Positions 5,442 through 11,277 of a stretch of DNA of 11,277 nt are shown here, in pieces. Origin of the DNA: Alphaproteobacteria bacterium UBA6187 (GTDB lineage: Bacteria > Pseudomonadota > Alphaproteobacteria > Rickettsiales > UBA6187); assembly GCA_002422795.1 (NCBI GenBank), contig DITJ01000042.1:25458-36734 (forward strand), written 5' to 3'. Position 1 is the first letter of the stretch; every line of letters begins with the position of its first letter. Both the position numbers and the translations under genes were made by a program. Under the pieces are notes generated by a model that saw only the letters and a list, made by a program, of their open reading frames with translations, made no database searches and had not been told where the DNA came from.

Positions 5442-5987
5442 TTAGTTCCTGAATGGTAGATTAAAAGCTTTAAGCAACTCTAATGCCTCATTATCATTAC
5501 TCGCAGAAGTAACAATAATAATATCCATACCCCTGATTTTATCTATTTTATCGTACTCAATCTCAGGGAATACCAACTGCTCTTTAAGCCCCATAGCATA
5601 ATTGCCATTTCCGTCAAAGCCACGTGGAGATAACCCACGGAAGTCCCTTACCCTTGGTAGCGCACCATTGATAAACCTTTCAAGGAATTCATACATCCTA
5701 TCGCCGCGCAGGGTAACTTTACAACCAACAGGCTGGCCTTCCCTTAACTTGAAAGATGCAATTGATTTCTTAGATTTTGTTACCACCGGTTTTTGACCAG
5801 AAATAAGACCTAAATCCCTAACGGCTGCTTCAACCATCTTTGGGTTAGACACAGATTCTTTCCCAAAACCGATATTGATAGATATCATTTTCAGTGCCGG
5901 AACCTGCATCGGGTTTTTGTACCCGAATTTTTCCTGTAACTGTTTTTTTATCTGATCGTTATATAATACTTGTAAGTTAGAGGCCAT
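5442..5987 (-). CDS. rplE: 50S ribosomal protein L5
   Basis: Binds 5S rRNA and forms the B1b bridge to S13 in the subunit head. At 181 residues it is near the usual 178-180. It starts M-A-S-N-L-Q-V-L-Y-N-D-Q-I. Family landmarks are I-S-I-N-I-G-F-G, G-Q-K-P-V-V-T-K-S-K-K-S-I-A-S-F-K-L-R-E-G, the L-R-G-D-R-M-Y-E-F-L-E-R-F segment, R-D-F-R-G-L-S-P-R-G-F-D-G-N-G-N-Y-A-M-G, and F-P-E-I-E-Y-D-K. The ATG has AGGA about 9 nt upstream, and 11 bp separate it from rplX. Its partner S13 is encoded at the far end of the window. Confidence 0.98.
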   Translation of the reverse strand: MASNLQVLYNDQIKKQLQEKFGYKNPMQVPALKMISINIGFGKESVSNPKMVEAAVRDLGLISGQKPVVTKSKKSIASFKLREGQPVGCKVTLRGDRMYEFLERFINGALPRVRDFRGLSPRGFDGNGNYAMGLKEQLVFPEIEYDKIDKIRGMDIIIVTSASNDNEALELLKAFNLPFRN

Positions 5988-5998
5988 ATTCGTAAATC

Positions 5999-6322
5999 CT
6001 AATTATCTATAACTTCGCCTGATTTCTTAGCAAACCTTACTTTCTTGCCATCCGTTAAAACTTTAACGCCAACTTTAGTTGGTTTAGAAGTTTTAGGGTC
6101 AACATGGGATACGTTCGAAATATGCATAGGCATTTCTTTTTCAACTATACCACCAGCACCAGCATGACTTGGTTTGGTATGACGCTTTGCAAGGTTAATC
6201 CCAGCAATACGCACTTTTGAATCACTTGGAAGAACCTGAAGAACTTCACCAGTTTTTCCTTTATCTTTTCCGGTTATCACAATAACCTTATCGCCTTTTT
6301 TAATCTGTAGTTTTGCAGCCAT
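5999..6322 (-). CDS. rplX: 50S ribosomal protein L24
   Basis: An early assembly initiator of the large subunit that ends up near the polypeptide exit tunnel. The chosen start gives 107 residues beginning M-A-A-K-L-Q-I-K-K-G-D-K-V-I-V. A KOW motif spans about 8-34, with I-T-G-K-D-K-G-K-T-G-E-V-L-Q-V visible. The central N-L-A-K-R-H-T-K-P segment is typical. A reading frame open to 6352 would add ten residues that overlap rplN and lack family similarity; I reject it because a strong GGAGGT lies 8 nt before the chosen ATG. That site falls in the last codons of rplN, whose stop is 1 bp before this start, so the two are translationally coupled. Confidence 0.97.
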   Translation of the reverse strand: MAAKLQIKKGDKVIVITGKDKGKTGEVLQVLPSDSKVRIAGINLAKRHTKPSHAGAGGIVEKEMPMHISNVSHVDPKTSKPTKVGVKVLTDGKKVRFAKKSGEVIDN

Positions 6323-6323
6323 G

Positions 6324-6692
6324 TTATAATACCTCCGGTGCCAAAGACACAATCTTCATAAAACCGGTATCGCGTAATTCCCTTGTAACCGGGCCAAAAA
6401 TACGAGTACCGATAGGCTCATTTTGCTTATTTAGCAATACAGCCGCATTTCTATCGAAACGTATGGAACTACCATCTTTTCTGTGAATTTCTTTTGCGGT
6501 GCGTACTATTACAGCACGGTACACATCACCTTTTTTTACTTTGCCACGAGGTATAGCTTTCTTCACAGAAACAACGATTACATCACCGATTGATGCAACG
6601 TTATGATGAGAACCACCAAGCACTTTTATGCACTGTACTAGCTGGGCACCTGAGTTATCAGCCACCTGTAGGTTTGATTGCATTTGTATCAT
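6324..6692 (-). CDS. rplN: 50S ribosomal protein L14
   Basis: A very conserved large-subunit protein at the subunit interface, first gene of the classical spc operon. The 122 residues start M-I-Q-M-Q-S-N-L-Q-V-A-D-N-S-G-A and include C-I-K-V-L-G-G-S, A-I-P-R-G-K-V-K-K-G-D-V-Y-R-A-V-I-V-R-T (about 47-66), and the end I-G-T-R-I-F-G-P-V-T-R-E-L-R-D and I-V-S-L-A-P-E-V-L. Length matches the family. AGGTG lies 7 nt before the ATG. The 28-bp gap after rpsQ, where S10 and spc operons meet, holds no visible terminator or promoter, so the two parts look continuous here. Confidence 0.98.
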   Translation of the reverse strand: MIQMQSNLQVADNSGAQLVQCIKVLGGSHHNVASIGDVIVVSVKKAIPRGKVKKGDVYRAVIVRTAKEIHRKDGSSIRFDRNAAVLLNKQNEPIGTRIFGPVTRELRDTGFMKIVSLAPEVL

Positions 6693-6720
6693 TGTTAAAC
6701 ACCTAATTTAAAATCTTAAT

Positions 6721-6960
6721 CTACGCAGCTTCTTCGTAAACCACTTCCCAGCTCTTACTTTTAGAAATTGGCCTACACTCTATAATTTTCACAGTGTCGC
6801 CAATTTTGAACTGATTTTTCTCATCATGAGCCGCATATTTTTTTGACAAACTAATGATTTTTTTGTATTTCTCATGAGTTACGCGACGTGTAACTTTTAC
6901 AGTAACAGTCTTATCGCATTTATCACTCACAACCACACCTTGTAATATACGCTTAGGCAT
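6721..6960 (-). CDS. rpsQ: 30S ribosomal protein S17
   Basis: Primary 16S rRNA binder of OB-fold type in the small-subunit body. The chosen start gives 79 residues, M-P-K-R-I-L-Q-G-V-V-V-S-D-K-C-D-K-T-V-T-V. The core has H-E-K-Y-K-K-I-I, K-Y-A-A-H-D-E, the I-G-D-T-V-K-I-I-E-C-R-P-I-S-K-S-K-S-W motif, and the end V-V-Y-E-E-A-A. A longer frame to 6996 would add twelve basic residues inside rpmC and lacks family support. The chosen ATG has AAGGAGG 6 nt upstream. The first 8 bp overlap the end of rpmC, so the two are coupled. Confidence 0.97.
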   Translation of the reverse strand: MPKRILQGVVVSDKCDKTVTVKVTRRVTHEKYKKIISLSKKYAAHDEKNQFKIGDTVKIIECRPISKSKSWEVVYEEAA

Positions 6961-7168
6961 TTTTAGCCTCCTTAACTTCTTTACGCGCCGCATCATTCAG
7001 CAAAGTCTTAAGACGGGCTATCGCACGCCTTACTTCCCTTACCCTACTAGTCTTTTCAAGCTCGCCGCTTACTTTCTGGAAGCGCAAGTTAAAAGCTTCC
7101 TTTTTGAAATCCAAAAGAAGCGCAGCTAGTTGATCTGGTGTTTTACCACGTAGTTCAGAAATTTTCAT
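6953..7168 (-). CDS. rpmC: 50S ribosomal protein L29
   Basis: A small helical protein beside the exit tunnel, next to L23, where nascent-chain factors dock. The 71 residues begin M-K-I-S-E-L-R-G-K-T-P-D-Q-L and form a two-helix hairpin. N-L-R-F-Q at about 35-39 is the hallmark, followed by R-V-R-E-V-R-R-A-I-A-R-L-K-T. The tail (A-R-K-E-V-K-E-A-K-N-A) is charged and slightly longer than E. coli L29. A frame open to 7192 would add eight arginine-rich residues overlapping rplP; I use the internal ATG with GGAGG 9 nt upstream. It starts 1 bp after the rplP stop and overlaps rpsQ by 8 bp. Confidence 0.96.
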   Translation of the reverse strand: MKISELRGKTPDQLAALLLDFKKEAFNLRFQKVSGELEKTSRVREVRRAIARLKTLLNDAARKEVKEAKNA

Positions 7169-7169
7169 G

Positions 7170-7595
7170 TTACGCCGCCTCCGAATCATCAATTCTTTTT
7201 ACAAACTTAACAGGTATAGGCAATTTTGCAGAAGCAAGAAGGAACGCTTCCCTTGCAAGGGACTCTGGCACACCATCAAGTTCAAACATTATACGACCTG
7301 GCTTTACACGCGCTACCCAAAATTCAGGAGTACCTTTACCACTACCCATACGCACTTCAGCAGGTTTAGTTGAAACAGGAACATCCGGGAATATTCTTAC
7401 CCATAGACGACCAGCTCTTTTAATATGCCTTTGTACACAACGCCTTACAGCCTCAATTTGTTTTGCAGTAATTCTTTCCGGCCTTAAAGCCTTCATACCA
7501 AACGCACCAAATACAAGCTCCGTTCCACCTTTAGCATTGCCGTGAATACGGCCTTTATGTGCTTTACGGTATTTTGTTTTCTTTGGACTTAGCAT
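7170..7595 (-). CDS. rplP: 50S ribosomal protein L16
   Basis: Late assembly protein contacting 23S and 5S rRNA and the A-site tRNA elbow region. The 141 residues start M-L-S-P-K-K-T-K-Y-R-K-A-H-K-G-R. They contain F-G-A-F-G-M-K-A-L, R-I-T-A-K-Q-I-E-A-V-R-R, R-I-F-P-D-V-P-V-S-T-K-P-A-E-V-R-M-G-S-G-K-G and G-V-P-E-S-L-A-R-E-A-F. The arginine in the V-R-M-G motif matches E. coli L16 Arg81, the target of the hydroxylase YcfD. The tail ends -D-D-S-E-A-A. The ATG lies 2 bp after the rpsC stop, with an AAGGGGA site formed by the last rpsC codons, implying coupling. Confidence 0.98.
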   Translation of the reverse strand: MLSPKKTKYRKAHKGRIHGNAKGGTELVFGAFGMKALRPERITAKQIEAVRRCVQRHIKRAGRLWVRIFPDVPVSTKPAEVRMGSGKGTPEFWVARVKPGRIMFELDGVPESLAREAFLLASAKLPIPVKFVKRIDDSEAA

Positions 7596-7597
7596 TA

Positions 7598-8290
7598 TTA
7601 TTCCCCTTTATTGCTAACCGGATCATTAGCTACGCGCTTTTGCTCAATAGCAGCTAAATCCTTGCTATAAATATCACCTCTGTAAACCCAAACTTTAATA
7701 CCAATGATACCATAGGTAGTGTGAGCTTCAACTACGGCATAATCAATATCAGCTCTTAAAGTATGTAGAGGAACACGACCTTCCCTATACCATTCCATAC
7801 GGGCTATTTCAGCGCCACCTAGACGTCCAGAACAGTTAATCCTGATTCCCTGTGCGCCAAGTTTCATAGCAGACTGCATAGCTCTTTTCATAGCGCGTCT
7901 GAATGAAACCCTCTTTTCAAGCTGCTGAGCAATAGATTCGCCAACTAGCTTGGCATCCATTTCAGGCTTTCTGATTTCAACTACGTTCAGGTTAACTTCA
8001 GAACCAACCAATTTGCTCAAGGAGTTTTTAATGCTTTCTATATCAGCACCTTTTTTACCTATAATAACACCAGGACGAGAAGTATGGATAGTAACCCTTA
8101 CTTTCTTAGCAGAACGCTCAATGATGACCTTGCTTACACCAGAAAAGCGCATGGTTTTATCTATATGCTTACGTACTGCCAGATCCTGATGTAAATTATC
8201 AGCATATTCAATACCATCAGCATACCAACGTGAATCCCATGTACGGTTTATGCCAACTCTAAGTCCTATCGGTCTTGTTTTCTGTCCCAC
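7598..8290 (-). CDS. rpsC: 30S ribosomal protein S3
   Basis: Head protein at the mRNA entry channel. The 230 residues begin M-G-Q-K-T-R-P-I-G-L-R-V-G. They hold a KH type II domain (about 38-107) with the RNA-binding R-P-G-V-I-I-G-K-K-G at 72-81, then the C-terminal domain with C-S-G-R-L-G-G-A-E-I-A-R and Y-R-E-G-R-V-P-L-H-T-L-R-A-D-I-D-Y. The start codon is GTG at 8288-8290: the only in-frame codons between it and the rplV TAG stop are two non-start triplets, and AGGAG plus AGGA lie just upstream. Six bp separate it from rplV and two from rplP. Confidence 0.98.
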   Translation of the reverse strand: MGQKTRPIGLRVGINRTWDSRWYADGIEYADNLHQDLAVRKHIDKTMRFSGVSKVIIERSAKKVRVTIHTSRPGVIIGKKGADIESIKNSLSKLVGSEVNLNVVEIRKPEMDAKLVGESIAQQLEKRVSFRRAMKRAMQSAMKLGAQGIRINCSGRLGGAEIARMEWYREGRVPLHTLRADIDYAVVEAHTTYGIIGIKVWVYRGDIYSKDLAAIEQKRVANDPVSNKGE

Positions 8291-8296
8291 TTGATC

Positions 8297-8674
8297 CTAC
8301 TCCTCTTCGCTTTCACGAACAATTATTTCCATGTTGCTAAAAGGCTTTACAACCTTAGCACCCCTACCTCTGGCTCTTGCATGGAAACGCTTCATAACTA
8401 TAGCTTTTCCAACACGCACTTCGGAAATATAGAGCCTGTCTATATCAAGGTTGTGGTTGTTTTCAGCATTAGCAATAGCTGACTGCAGCAACTTCTGCAC
8501 TTCACCTGATATCCTTTTCCTTGAAAACTGCAACTGAACGAGAGCCTGATCAGCTTTCATACCCTTTATAAGGCCAGCTACAAGACCAAGCTTCCTTGGG
8601 CTAACTCTGATATTTGAAGCCTTAGCACTGGCTTCATTATCACTTAATCTTCTTAAAGCAGCAATTTTACTCAT
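8297..8674 (-). CDS. rplV: 50S ribosomal protein L22
   Basis: Touches all 23S domains; its long beta-hairpin lines the exit tunnel where macrolides bind. The 125 residues include N-I-R-V-S-P-R-K-L-G-L-V-A-G-L-I-K-G (about 21-38), A-I-A-N-A-E-N-N-H, I-S-E-V-R-V-G-K-A and the tunnel-hairpin stretch K-R-F-H-A-R-A-R-G-R-G. A charged N-terminal extension of about 14 residues and an acidic end (E-S-E-E-E) go beyond E. coli L22; such extensions are usual in alphaproteobacteria. The ATG has GAGGA 7 nt upstream and lies 2 bp after rpsS. Confidence 0.98.
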   Translation of the reverse strand: MSKIAALRRLSDNEASAKASNIRVSPRKLGLVAGLIKGMKADQALVQLQFSRKRISGEVQKLLQSAIANAENNHNLDIDRLYISEVRVGKAIVMKRFHARARGRGAKVVKPFSNMEIIVRESEEE

Positions 8675-8676
8675 TA

Positions 8677-8955
8677 TTAGTTCCTCACAGCCTTCTTATC
8701 ACCACCATGGCCAGGGAAAGTCCTGGTTGGAGAAAATTCACCAAATTTACGGCCTACCATCTCTTCAGTAATTGTAACCGGTATAAATTTTTTACCGTTA
8801 TAAACACCAAAGCTTACACCTATAAACTGAGGCATAATTGTAGAGCGACGCGACCATATGTTAATAACTTTATGACGCGCACCTTTTGAAGCCTGCTCAA
8901 CTTTCTTGAACAGATATCCATCAACAAAAGGACCTTTCCAAACCGATCTAGCCAT
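8677..8955 (-). CDS. rpsS: 30S ribosomal protein S19
   Basis: Head protein that works with S13 near the A site. The 92 residues start M-A-R-S-V-W-K-G-P-F-V-D and carry I-N-I-W-S-R-R-S-T-I-M-P-Q-F-I-G, Y-N-G-K-K-F-I-P-V, E-M-V-G-R-K-F-G-E-F-S-P-T-R-T-F and G-H-G-G-D-K-K at the end, a nearly textbook sequence of normal length. The ATG has AAGG about 9 nt upstream. A 59-bp gap with a strong hairpin separates it from rplB, which is unusual in this tightly packed region. Confidence 0.98.
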   Translation of the reverse strand: MARSVWKGPFVDGYLFKKVEQASKGARHKVINIWSRRSTIMPQFIGVSFGVYNGKKFIPVTITEEMVGRKFGEFSPTRTFPGHGGDKKAVRN

Positions 8956-8975
8956 ATTACTTAACCTTAATTTTA

Positions 8976-9012
8976 GATTTAAGATTCTAGATCTTAAATC
9001 AATTCTTAAATC
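8976..9012 (-). repeat. 10-bp hairpin with duplicated arm in the rplB-rpsS gap
   Basis: GATTTAAGAT (8976-8985) and ATCTTAAATC (8991-9000) form a perfect 10-bp inverted repeat with a 5-nt centre. The 9-mer TCTTAAATC at 8992-9000 is repeated at 9004-9012, three bases before the rplB stop, so a second pairing register of 9 bp is possible. The stem ends about 10 nt before the rpsS ribosome binding site. No T-run follows it on the minus strand, so it is not an intrinsic terminator. It may be a stabilising or processing hairpin, which is inference. Confidence 0.65.
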
Positions 9013-9014
9013 AT

Positions 9015-9845
9015 TTATTTCTTACCACGTTTTCTAACAATAAACTTATCAGTACGTTTATTATTCCTGGTTTTCTTACCTTTAGTCTTCTTACCCCAAG
9101 GAGTAACAGGATGACGTCCGCCTGAAGTTTTACCTTCACCACCACCATGTGGATGGTCAACCGGGTTCATCGCAACACCACGCACAGTAGGCTTTATACC
9201 CATCCAGCGCTTTCTTCCTGCCTTACCAATTGACTGGTTTTGATGGTCAGGATTGGAAACTGCACCAATAGTTGCCATGCAGTCAGCACGTATAACCCTA
9301 ACTTCTCCAGAACGCAAGCGTATAAGAGCATAACCAGAATCTTTACCAGTAAGCTGCGCATAACCACCTGCAGCACGCGCAAGCTGACCACCGCGACCTG
9401 GTTTCATTTCTATATTATGTATAACAGTTCCAACCGGAATATTCTTTAAAGGCAACGCGTTGCCTGGCTTTATATCCGCATTCTCGCCAGCTTCAACTTT
9501 ATCACCAACAGCAAGGCGCTGAGGTGCAATTATATAAGATAACTGACCATCAGTATATTTAAGCAATGCTATGAAAGCTGTACGATTTGGATCATATTCA
9601 ATACGCTCAACAATCGCGTGAACATCAACTTTAGTACGCTTGAAATCAATCGTACGCCATAGTTTTTTATGACCACCACCAATATGACGGGTAGTTATAT
9701 GTCCATCAGCTTTACTTCTTCCGCCTGTCTTTGAAAAACCTTTTACAAGGCTTTTTTCAGGCTTACCCTTCCATAAACCGGTACGGTCTATCAAAACAGT
9801 TCCTCTTAGTGAGGGAGTAGTAGGTTTAAAAGCTCTAAGTGCCAT
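9015..9845 (-). CDS. rplB: 50S ribosomal protein L2
   Basis: Core large-subunit protein needed for subunit joining and peptidyl transferase activity. The 276 residues begin M-A-L-R-A-F-K-P-T-T-P-S-L-R-G. They have the OB-fold and SH3-like domains, with R-Y/H-I-G-G-G-H-K-K-L-W-R-type sequence near 54-64, and the C-terminal signature G-V-A-M-N-P-V-D-H-P-H-G-G-G-E-G at about 223-238. H231 corresponds to the conserved histidine (His229 in E. coli). The very basic tail (K-K-T-K-G-K-K-T-R) is normal. The ATG has AAGGA 9 nt upstream, and 22 bp separate it from rplW. Confidence 0.98.
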   Translation of the reverse strand: MALRAFKPTTPSLRGTVLIDRTGLWKGKPEKSLVKGFSKTGGRSKADGHITTRHIGGGHKKLWRTIDFKRTKVDVHAIVERIEYDPNRTAFIALLKYTDGQLSYIIAPQRLAVGDKVEAGENADIKPGNALPLKNIPVGTVIHNIEMKPGRGGQLARAAGGYAQLTGKDSGYALIRLRSGEVRVIRADCMATIGAVSNPDHQNQSIGKAGRKRWMGIKPTVRGVAMNPVDHPHGGGEGKTSGGRHPVTPWGKKTKGKKTRNNKRTDKFIVRKRGKK

Positions 9846-9867
9846 TTCAATATTTCCTTAAAAAACT

Positions 9868-10188
9868 TTATACAGCGCTAGCTATATCAATAGATTGTCC
9901 TGCAGCTAGGGTAACTATAGCTTTTTTAACATCCTTACGCTTCCCTGGCCTGCCACGGAAGACTTTGGATTTGCCTTTAGTAACAACAATATTAACTTTA
10001 ACAACAGAAACGCCAAAAACACTTTCAACAGCCTGCTTTACTTTTTCCTTATTTGCAAAAGGAGAAACCCTGAAAGTAACCTTGTTTTGCTCACCAGCTA
10101 GCTGTGATTTTTCAGTAACGAGCGGAGACTCAATTACATCATAAATCTCTGGAGCTATTTCTTTTTTATTTACCGCTTTTTTACTCAT
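9868..10188 (-). CDS. rplW: 50S ribosomal protein L23
   Basis: Exit-tunnel protein that docks trigger factor and SRP. The 106 residues have the family core I-E-S-P-L-V-T-E-K-S (about 19-28); the glutamate at 26 aligns with E. coli Glu18, the trigger-factor contact. Further on come V-K-Q-A-V-E-S-V-F-G-V-S-V-V-K-V-N, the basic loop G-K-S-K-V-F-R-G-R-P-G-K-R, and K-K-A-I-V-T-L. A charged N-terminal extension of about ten residues precedes the core. The ATG overlaps the rplD TGA stop by 4 bp (10185-10188), with GAGGAG 8 nt upstream, so translation is coupled to rplD. Confidence 0.97.
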   Translation of the reverse strand: MSKKAVNKKEIAPEIYDVIESPLVTEKSQLAGEQNKVTFRVSPFANKEKVKQAVESVFGVSVVKVNIVVTKGKSKVFRGRPGKRKDVKKAIVTLAAGQSIDIASAV

Positions 10189-10805
10189 GCTAAGCGCTCC
10201 TCTAATTTCTTAACTGCTTCTTCAGTGAGAATCAAACTATCCCGACGAAGTATGTCATATACGTTTGCACCAATAGTAGGCAGAACGTCAATATTAAATA
10301 AATTGGCAGCTGCATTCTTAAAATTTGCATCGATTATAGCGCCATCTATGATAAGGGCAGACTTCATATCGAATGCTTTTAAGTTTTTTACTAGAAGAGC
10401 AGTTTTGCCTTCAGCTAACTTTGCATCTTTAATAATAATAAGCTTACCGCTTGCTAATTTAGATGAAAGTGCGGTCTTAAGACCTAATTTCCTAATTTTC
10501 TTAGGTAAATCATGAGCATGTGAGCGAGGACGAGGCCCCATAGCAACACCACCACCAACCATATGCGGAGCAACACTACTACCCTGCCTTGCCTGACCGG
10601 TACCTTTTTGCTTATGTGGCTTCTTCTTACCACCTCTAATTTCCGAACGGATTTTAGCACAGTGATTGCCAGACTGGCGCTTCGCCAACTGCCAATTTAC
10701 AACACGGTGCAAGATATCCTTACGCACAGGCAGACCGAAAATTTCCTCATTTAAGGTAATCTCTCCAGCAGCCTGATTATCTAAAGTTACAACTGTAGCC
10801 TTCAT
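10185..10805 (-). CDS. rplD: 50S ribosomal protein L4
   Basis: Binds 23S rRNA early; its extended loop reaches the exit tunnel constriction. In E. coli it also represses its own S10 operon. The chosen start gives 206 residues, M-K-A-T-V-V-T-L-D-N-Q-A-A-G. Landmarks are V-V-N-W-Q-L-A-K-R-Q at 35-44 and the tunnel loop R-G-G-K-K-K-P-H-K-Q-K-G-T-G-Q-A-R at 57-73, followed by G-P-R-P-R-S-H. A frame open to a TTG at 10838 would add eleven residues without family support; I prefer the ATG at 10803-10805, with AGAGAG 7 nt upstream. The 100-bp gap from rplC is long for this junction. Confidence 0.95.
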   Translation of the reverse strand: MKATVVTLDNQAAGEITLNEEIFGLPVRKDILHRVVNWQLAKRQSGNHCAKIRSEIRGGKKKPHKQKGTGQARQGSSVAPHMVGGGVAMGPRPRSHAHDLPKKIRKLGLKTALSSKLASGKLIIIKDAKLAEGKTALLVKNLKAFDMKSALIIDGAIIDANFKNAAANLFNIDVLPTIGANVYDILRRDSLILTEEAVKKLEERLA

Positions 10806-10868
10806 TTTTTTACTCTCTAAATTAGTACAAGCTATCAACGCAGATTCTTGTTTTAAGAAGACTTTCTT

Positions 10869-10895
10869 TTACAAAAAGCTGCACTTGCACTTCAT
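10869..10895 (-). other. Possible 8-codon mini-ORF in the rplC-rplD gap
   Basis: An ATG at 10893-10895 begins M-K-C-K-C-S-F-L and then stops (TAA). An AGG formed by the rplC stop region lies 9 nt upstream. It is in the same frame as rplD. The rest of the 100-bp gap has only a weak 5-bp hairpin (10845-10859). A translated leader is conceivable, but nine codons are easily fortuitous, and I do not claim a gene. Confidence 0.12.
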
Positions 10896-10905
10896 TTTAT
10901 TAAAC

Positions 10906-11277
10906 CTACTCAGCAGCAGCTTCTGCAACTGGTTCAGCTTGAATCTTAGTATCACTGCTTAAAATTCCAGCAGGGAATGGCGCACTTACAGGCAATGCTT
11001 TTTTCATAGCATCATATACAAGCACATAAGCACCTTTACTTCCAGGAACCGCACCGCACACTATAAGAAGACCATTTTCCTCGTCAATACTAACGATTTC
11101 AAGGTTCTGCGCAGTAGCACGCACAGTACCCATATGACCGGCCATCTTCTTGCCTTTAAATACTTTACCAGGATCCTGCCTTTGACCTGTAGAACCATGC
11201 GAACGGTGAGAAACAGATACACCGTGACTGGCCTCTAAACCTGCGAAGTTATGACGCTTCATAACACCGGCAAAGCC
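10906..11277 (-). CDS. rplC: 50S ribosomal protein L3, C-terminal part (5' end outside window)
   Basis: L3 is one of the first proteins to bind 23S rRNA, and its central extension reaches the peptidyl transferase centre. The visible 123 residues are the C-terminal part, reading in from the window edge as G-F-A-G-V-M-K-R-H-N-F-A-G-L. The stretch S-H-G-V-S-V-S-H-R-S-H-G-S-T-G-Q then D-P-G-K-V-F-K-G-K-K-M-A-G-H-M-G is the tip region; the glutamine after G-S-T-G aligns with the residue methylated by PrmB in E. coli. The methionine at 11262 is internal, not a start, because the family similarity continues upstream of it to the edge. The C-terminus has an alanine/glutamate tail (V-A-E-A-A-A-E) beyond the folded domain. 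Confidence 0.97.
   Translation of the reverse strand, partial: GFAGVMKRHNFAGLEASHGVSVSHRSHGSTGQRQDPGKVFKGKKMAGHMGTVRATAQNLEIVSIDEENGLLIVCGAVPGSKGAYVLVYDAMKKALPVSAPFPAGILSSDTKIQAEPVAEAAAE

Noticed and set aside
6693..6720. Boundary promoter or terminator between the S10 and spc parts
   Set aside because: Only 28 bp with an ordinary ribosome binding site; no hexamer pair or stem-loop seen.
7138..7545. Plus-strand open frame of 135 codons
   Set aside because: It lies entirely opposite rplP/rpmC, which match their families perfectly; the plus-strand product resembles nothing and has no ribosome binding site of note. Same for plus-strand frames at 2187-2564, 10225-10515 and 9839-10144.
9194..9391. 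Second minus-strand frame inside rplB
   Set aside because: It is an out-of-frame shadow of L2 with no start context.
10845..10859. Hairpin TTCTT-GTTTT-AAGAA upstream of rplD as a regulatory element
   Set aside because: Five A/T-rich pairs with a 5-nt loop are expected by chance in this composition.

Overview
The window is one contiguous piece of the conserved S10-spc-alpha ribosomal protein supercluster. All genes lie on the minus strand, so transcription runs from high to low coordinates. The sequence is AT-rich, with many A/T third positions and TAA/TAG stops. The junction secY-adk-rpsM, with no infA, map or rpmJ between them, is the arrangement known from Alphaproteobacteria; gammaproteobacteria have secY-rpmJ-rpsM and Bacilli have secY-adk-map-infA-rpmJ. 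A 101-residue zinc-free S14 and GTG starts on rpsM and rpsC fit the same picture. I therefore infer an AT-rich alphaproteobacterium, possibly a deep or host-associated lineage; genus cannot be read from this window.

Layout in transcription order. S10 part: rplC (5' end outside the window), rplD, rplW, rplB, rpsS, rplV, rpsC, rplP, rpmC, rpsQ. spc part: rplN, rplX, rplE, rpsN, rpsH, rplF, rplR, rpsE, rpmD, rplO, secY, adk. Alpha part: rpsM, cut by the low-coordinate edge after 43 codons. That is 22 protein genes, 20 of them complete. No rRNA, tRNA, mobile element, CRISPR array or broken gene is visible, and no plus-strand gene is credible. No stretch over 300 bases lacks a gene.

Most junctions are tight: 1-34 bp gaps, 4-bp stop/start overlaps at rplD/rplW and secY/adk, an 8-bp overlap at rpmC/rpsQ and a 20-bp overlap at rpsE/rpmD. 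Nearly every start has a purine-rich ribosome binding site. The operon joins small- and large-subunit proteins, the membrane translocon pore SecY and adenylate kinase, so ribosome assembly, protein export and adenine nucleotide balance are produced together.

The unexpected signal lies in the five longer gaps: rplC-rplD 100 bp, rplB-rpsS 59 bp, rpsH-rplF 102 bp, rpmD-rplO 134 bp and adk-rpsM 142 bp. Four carry strong inverted repeats, often with one arm duplicated in tandem, partly in 7-bp units. The adk-rpsM gap also has a near-consensus sigma70-type promoter whose spacer is a perfect dyad, followed by a leader of about 120 nt with two hairpins. These are candidates for internal promoters or autogenous (ribosomal-protein-responsive) leaders. 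Otherwise the window is ordinary housekeeping sequence, and I found no novel gene system.
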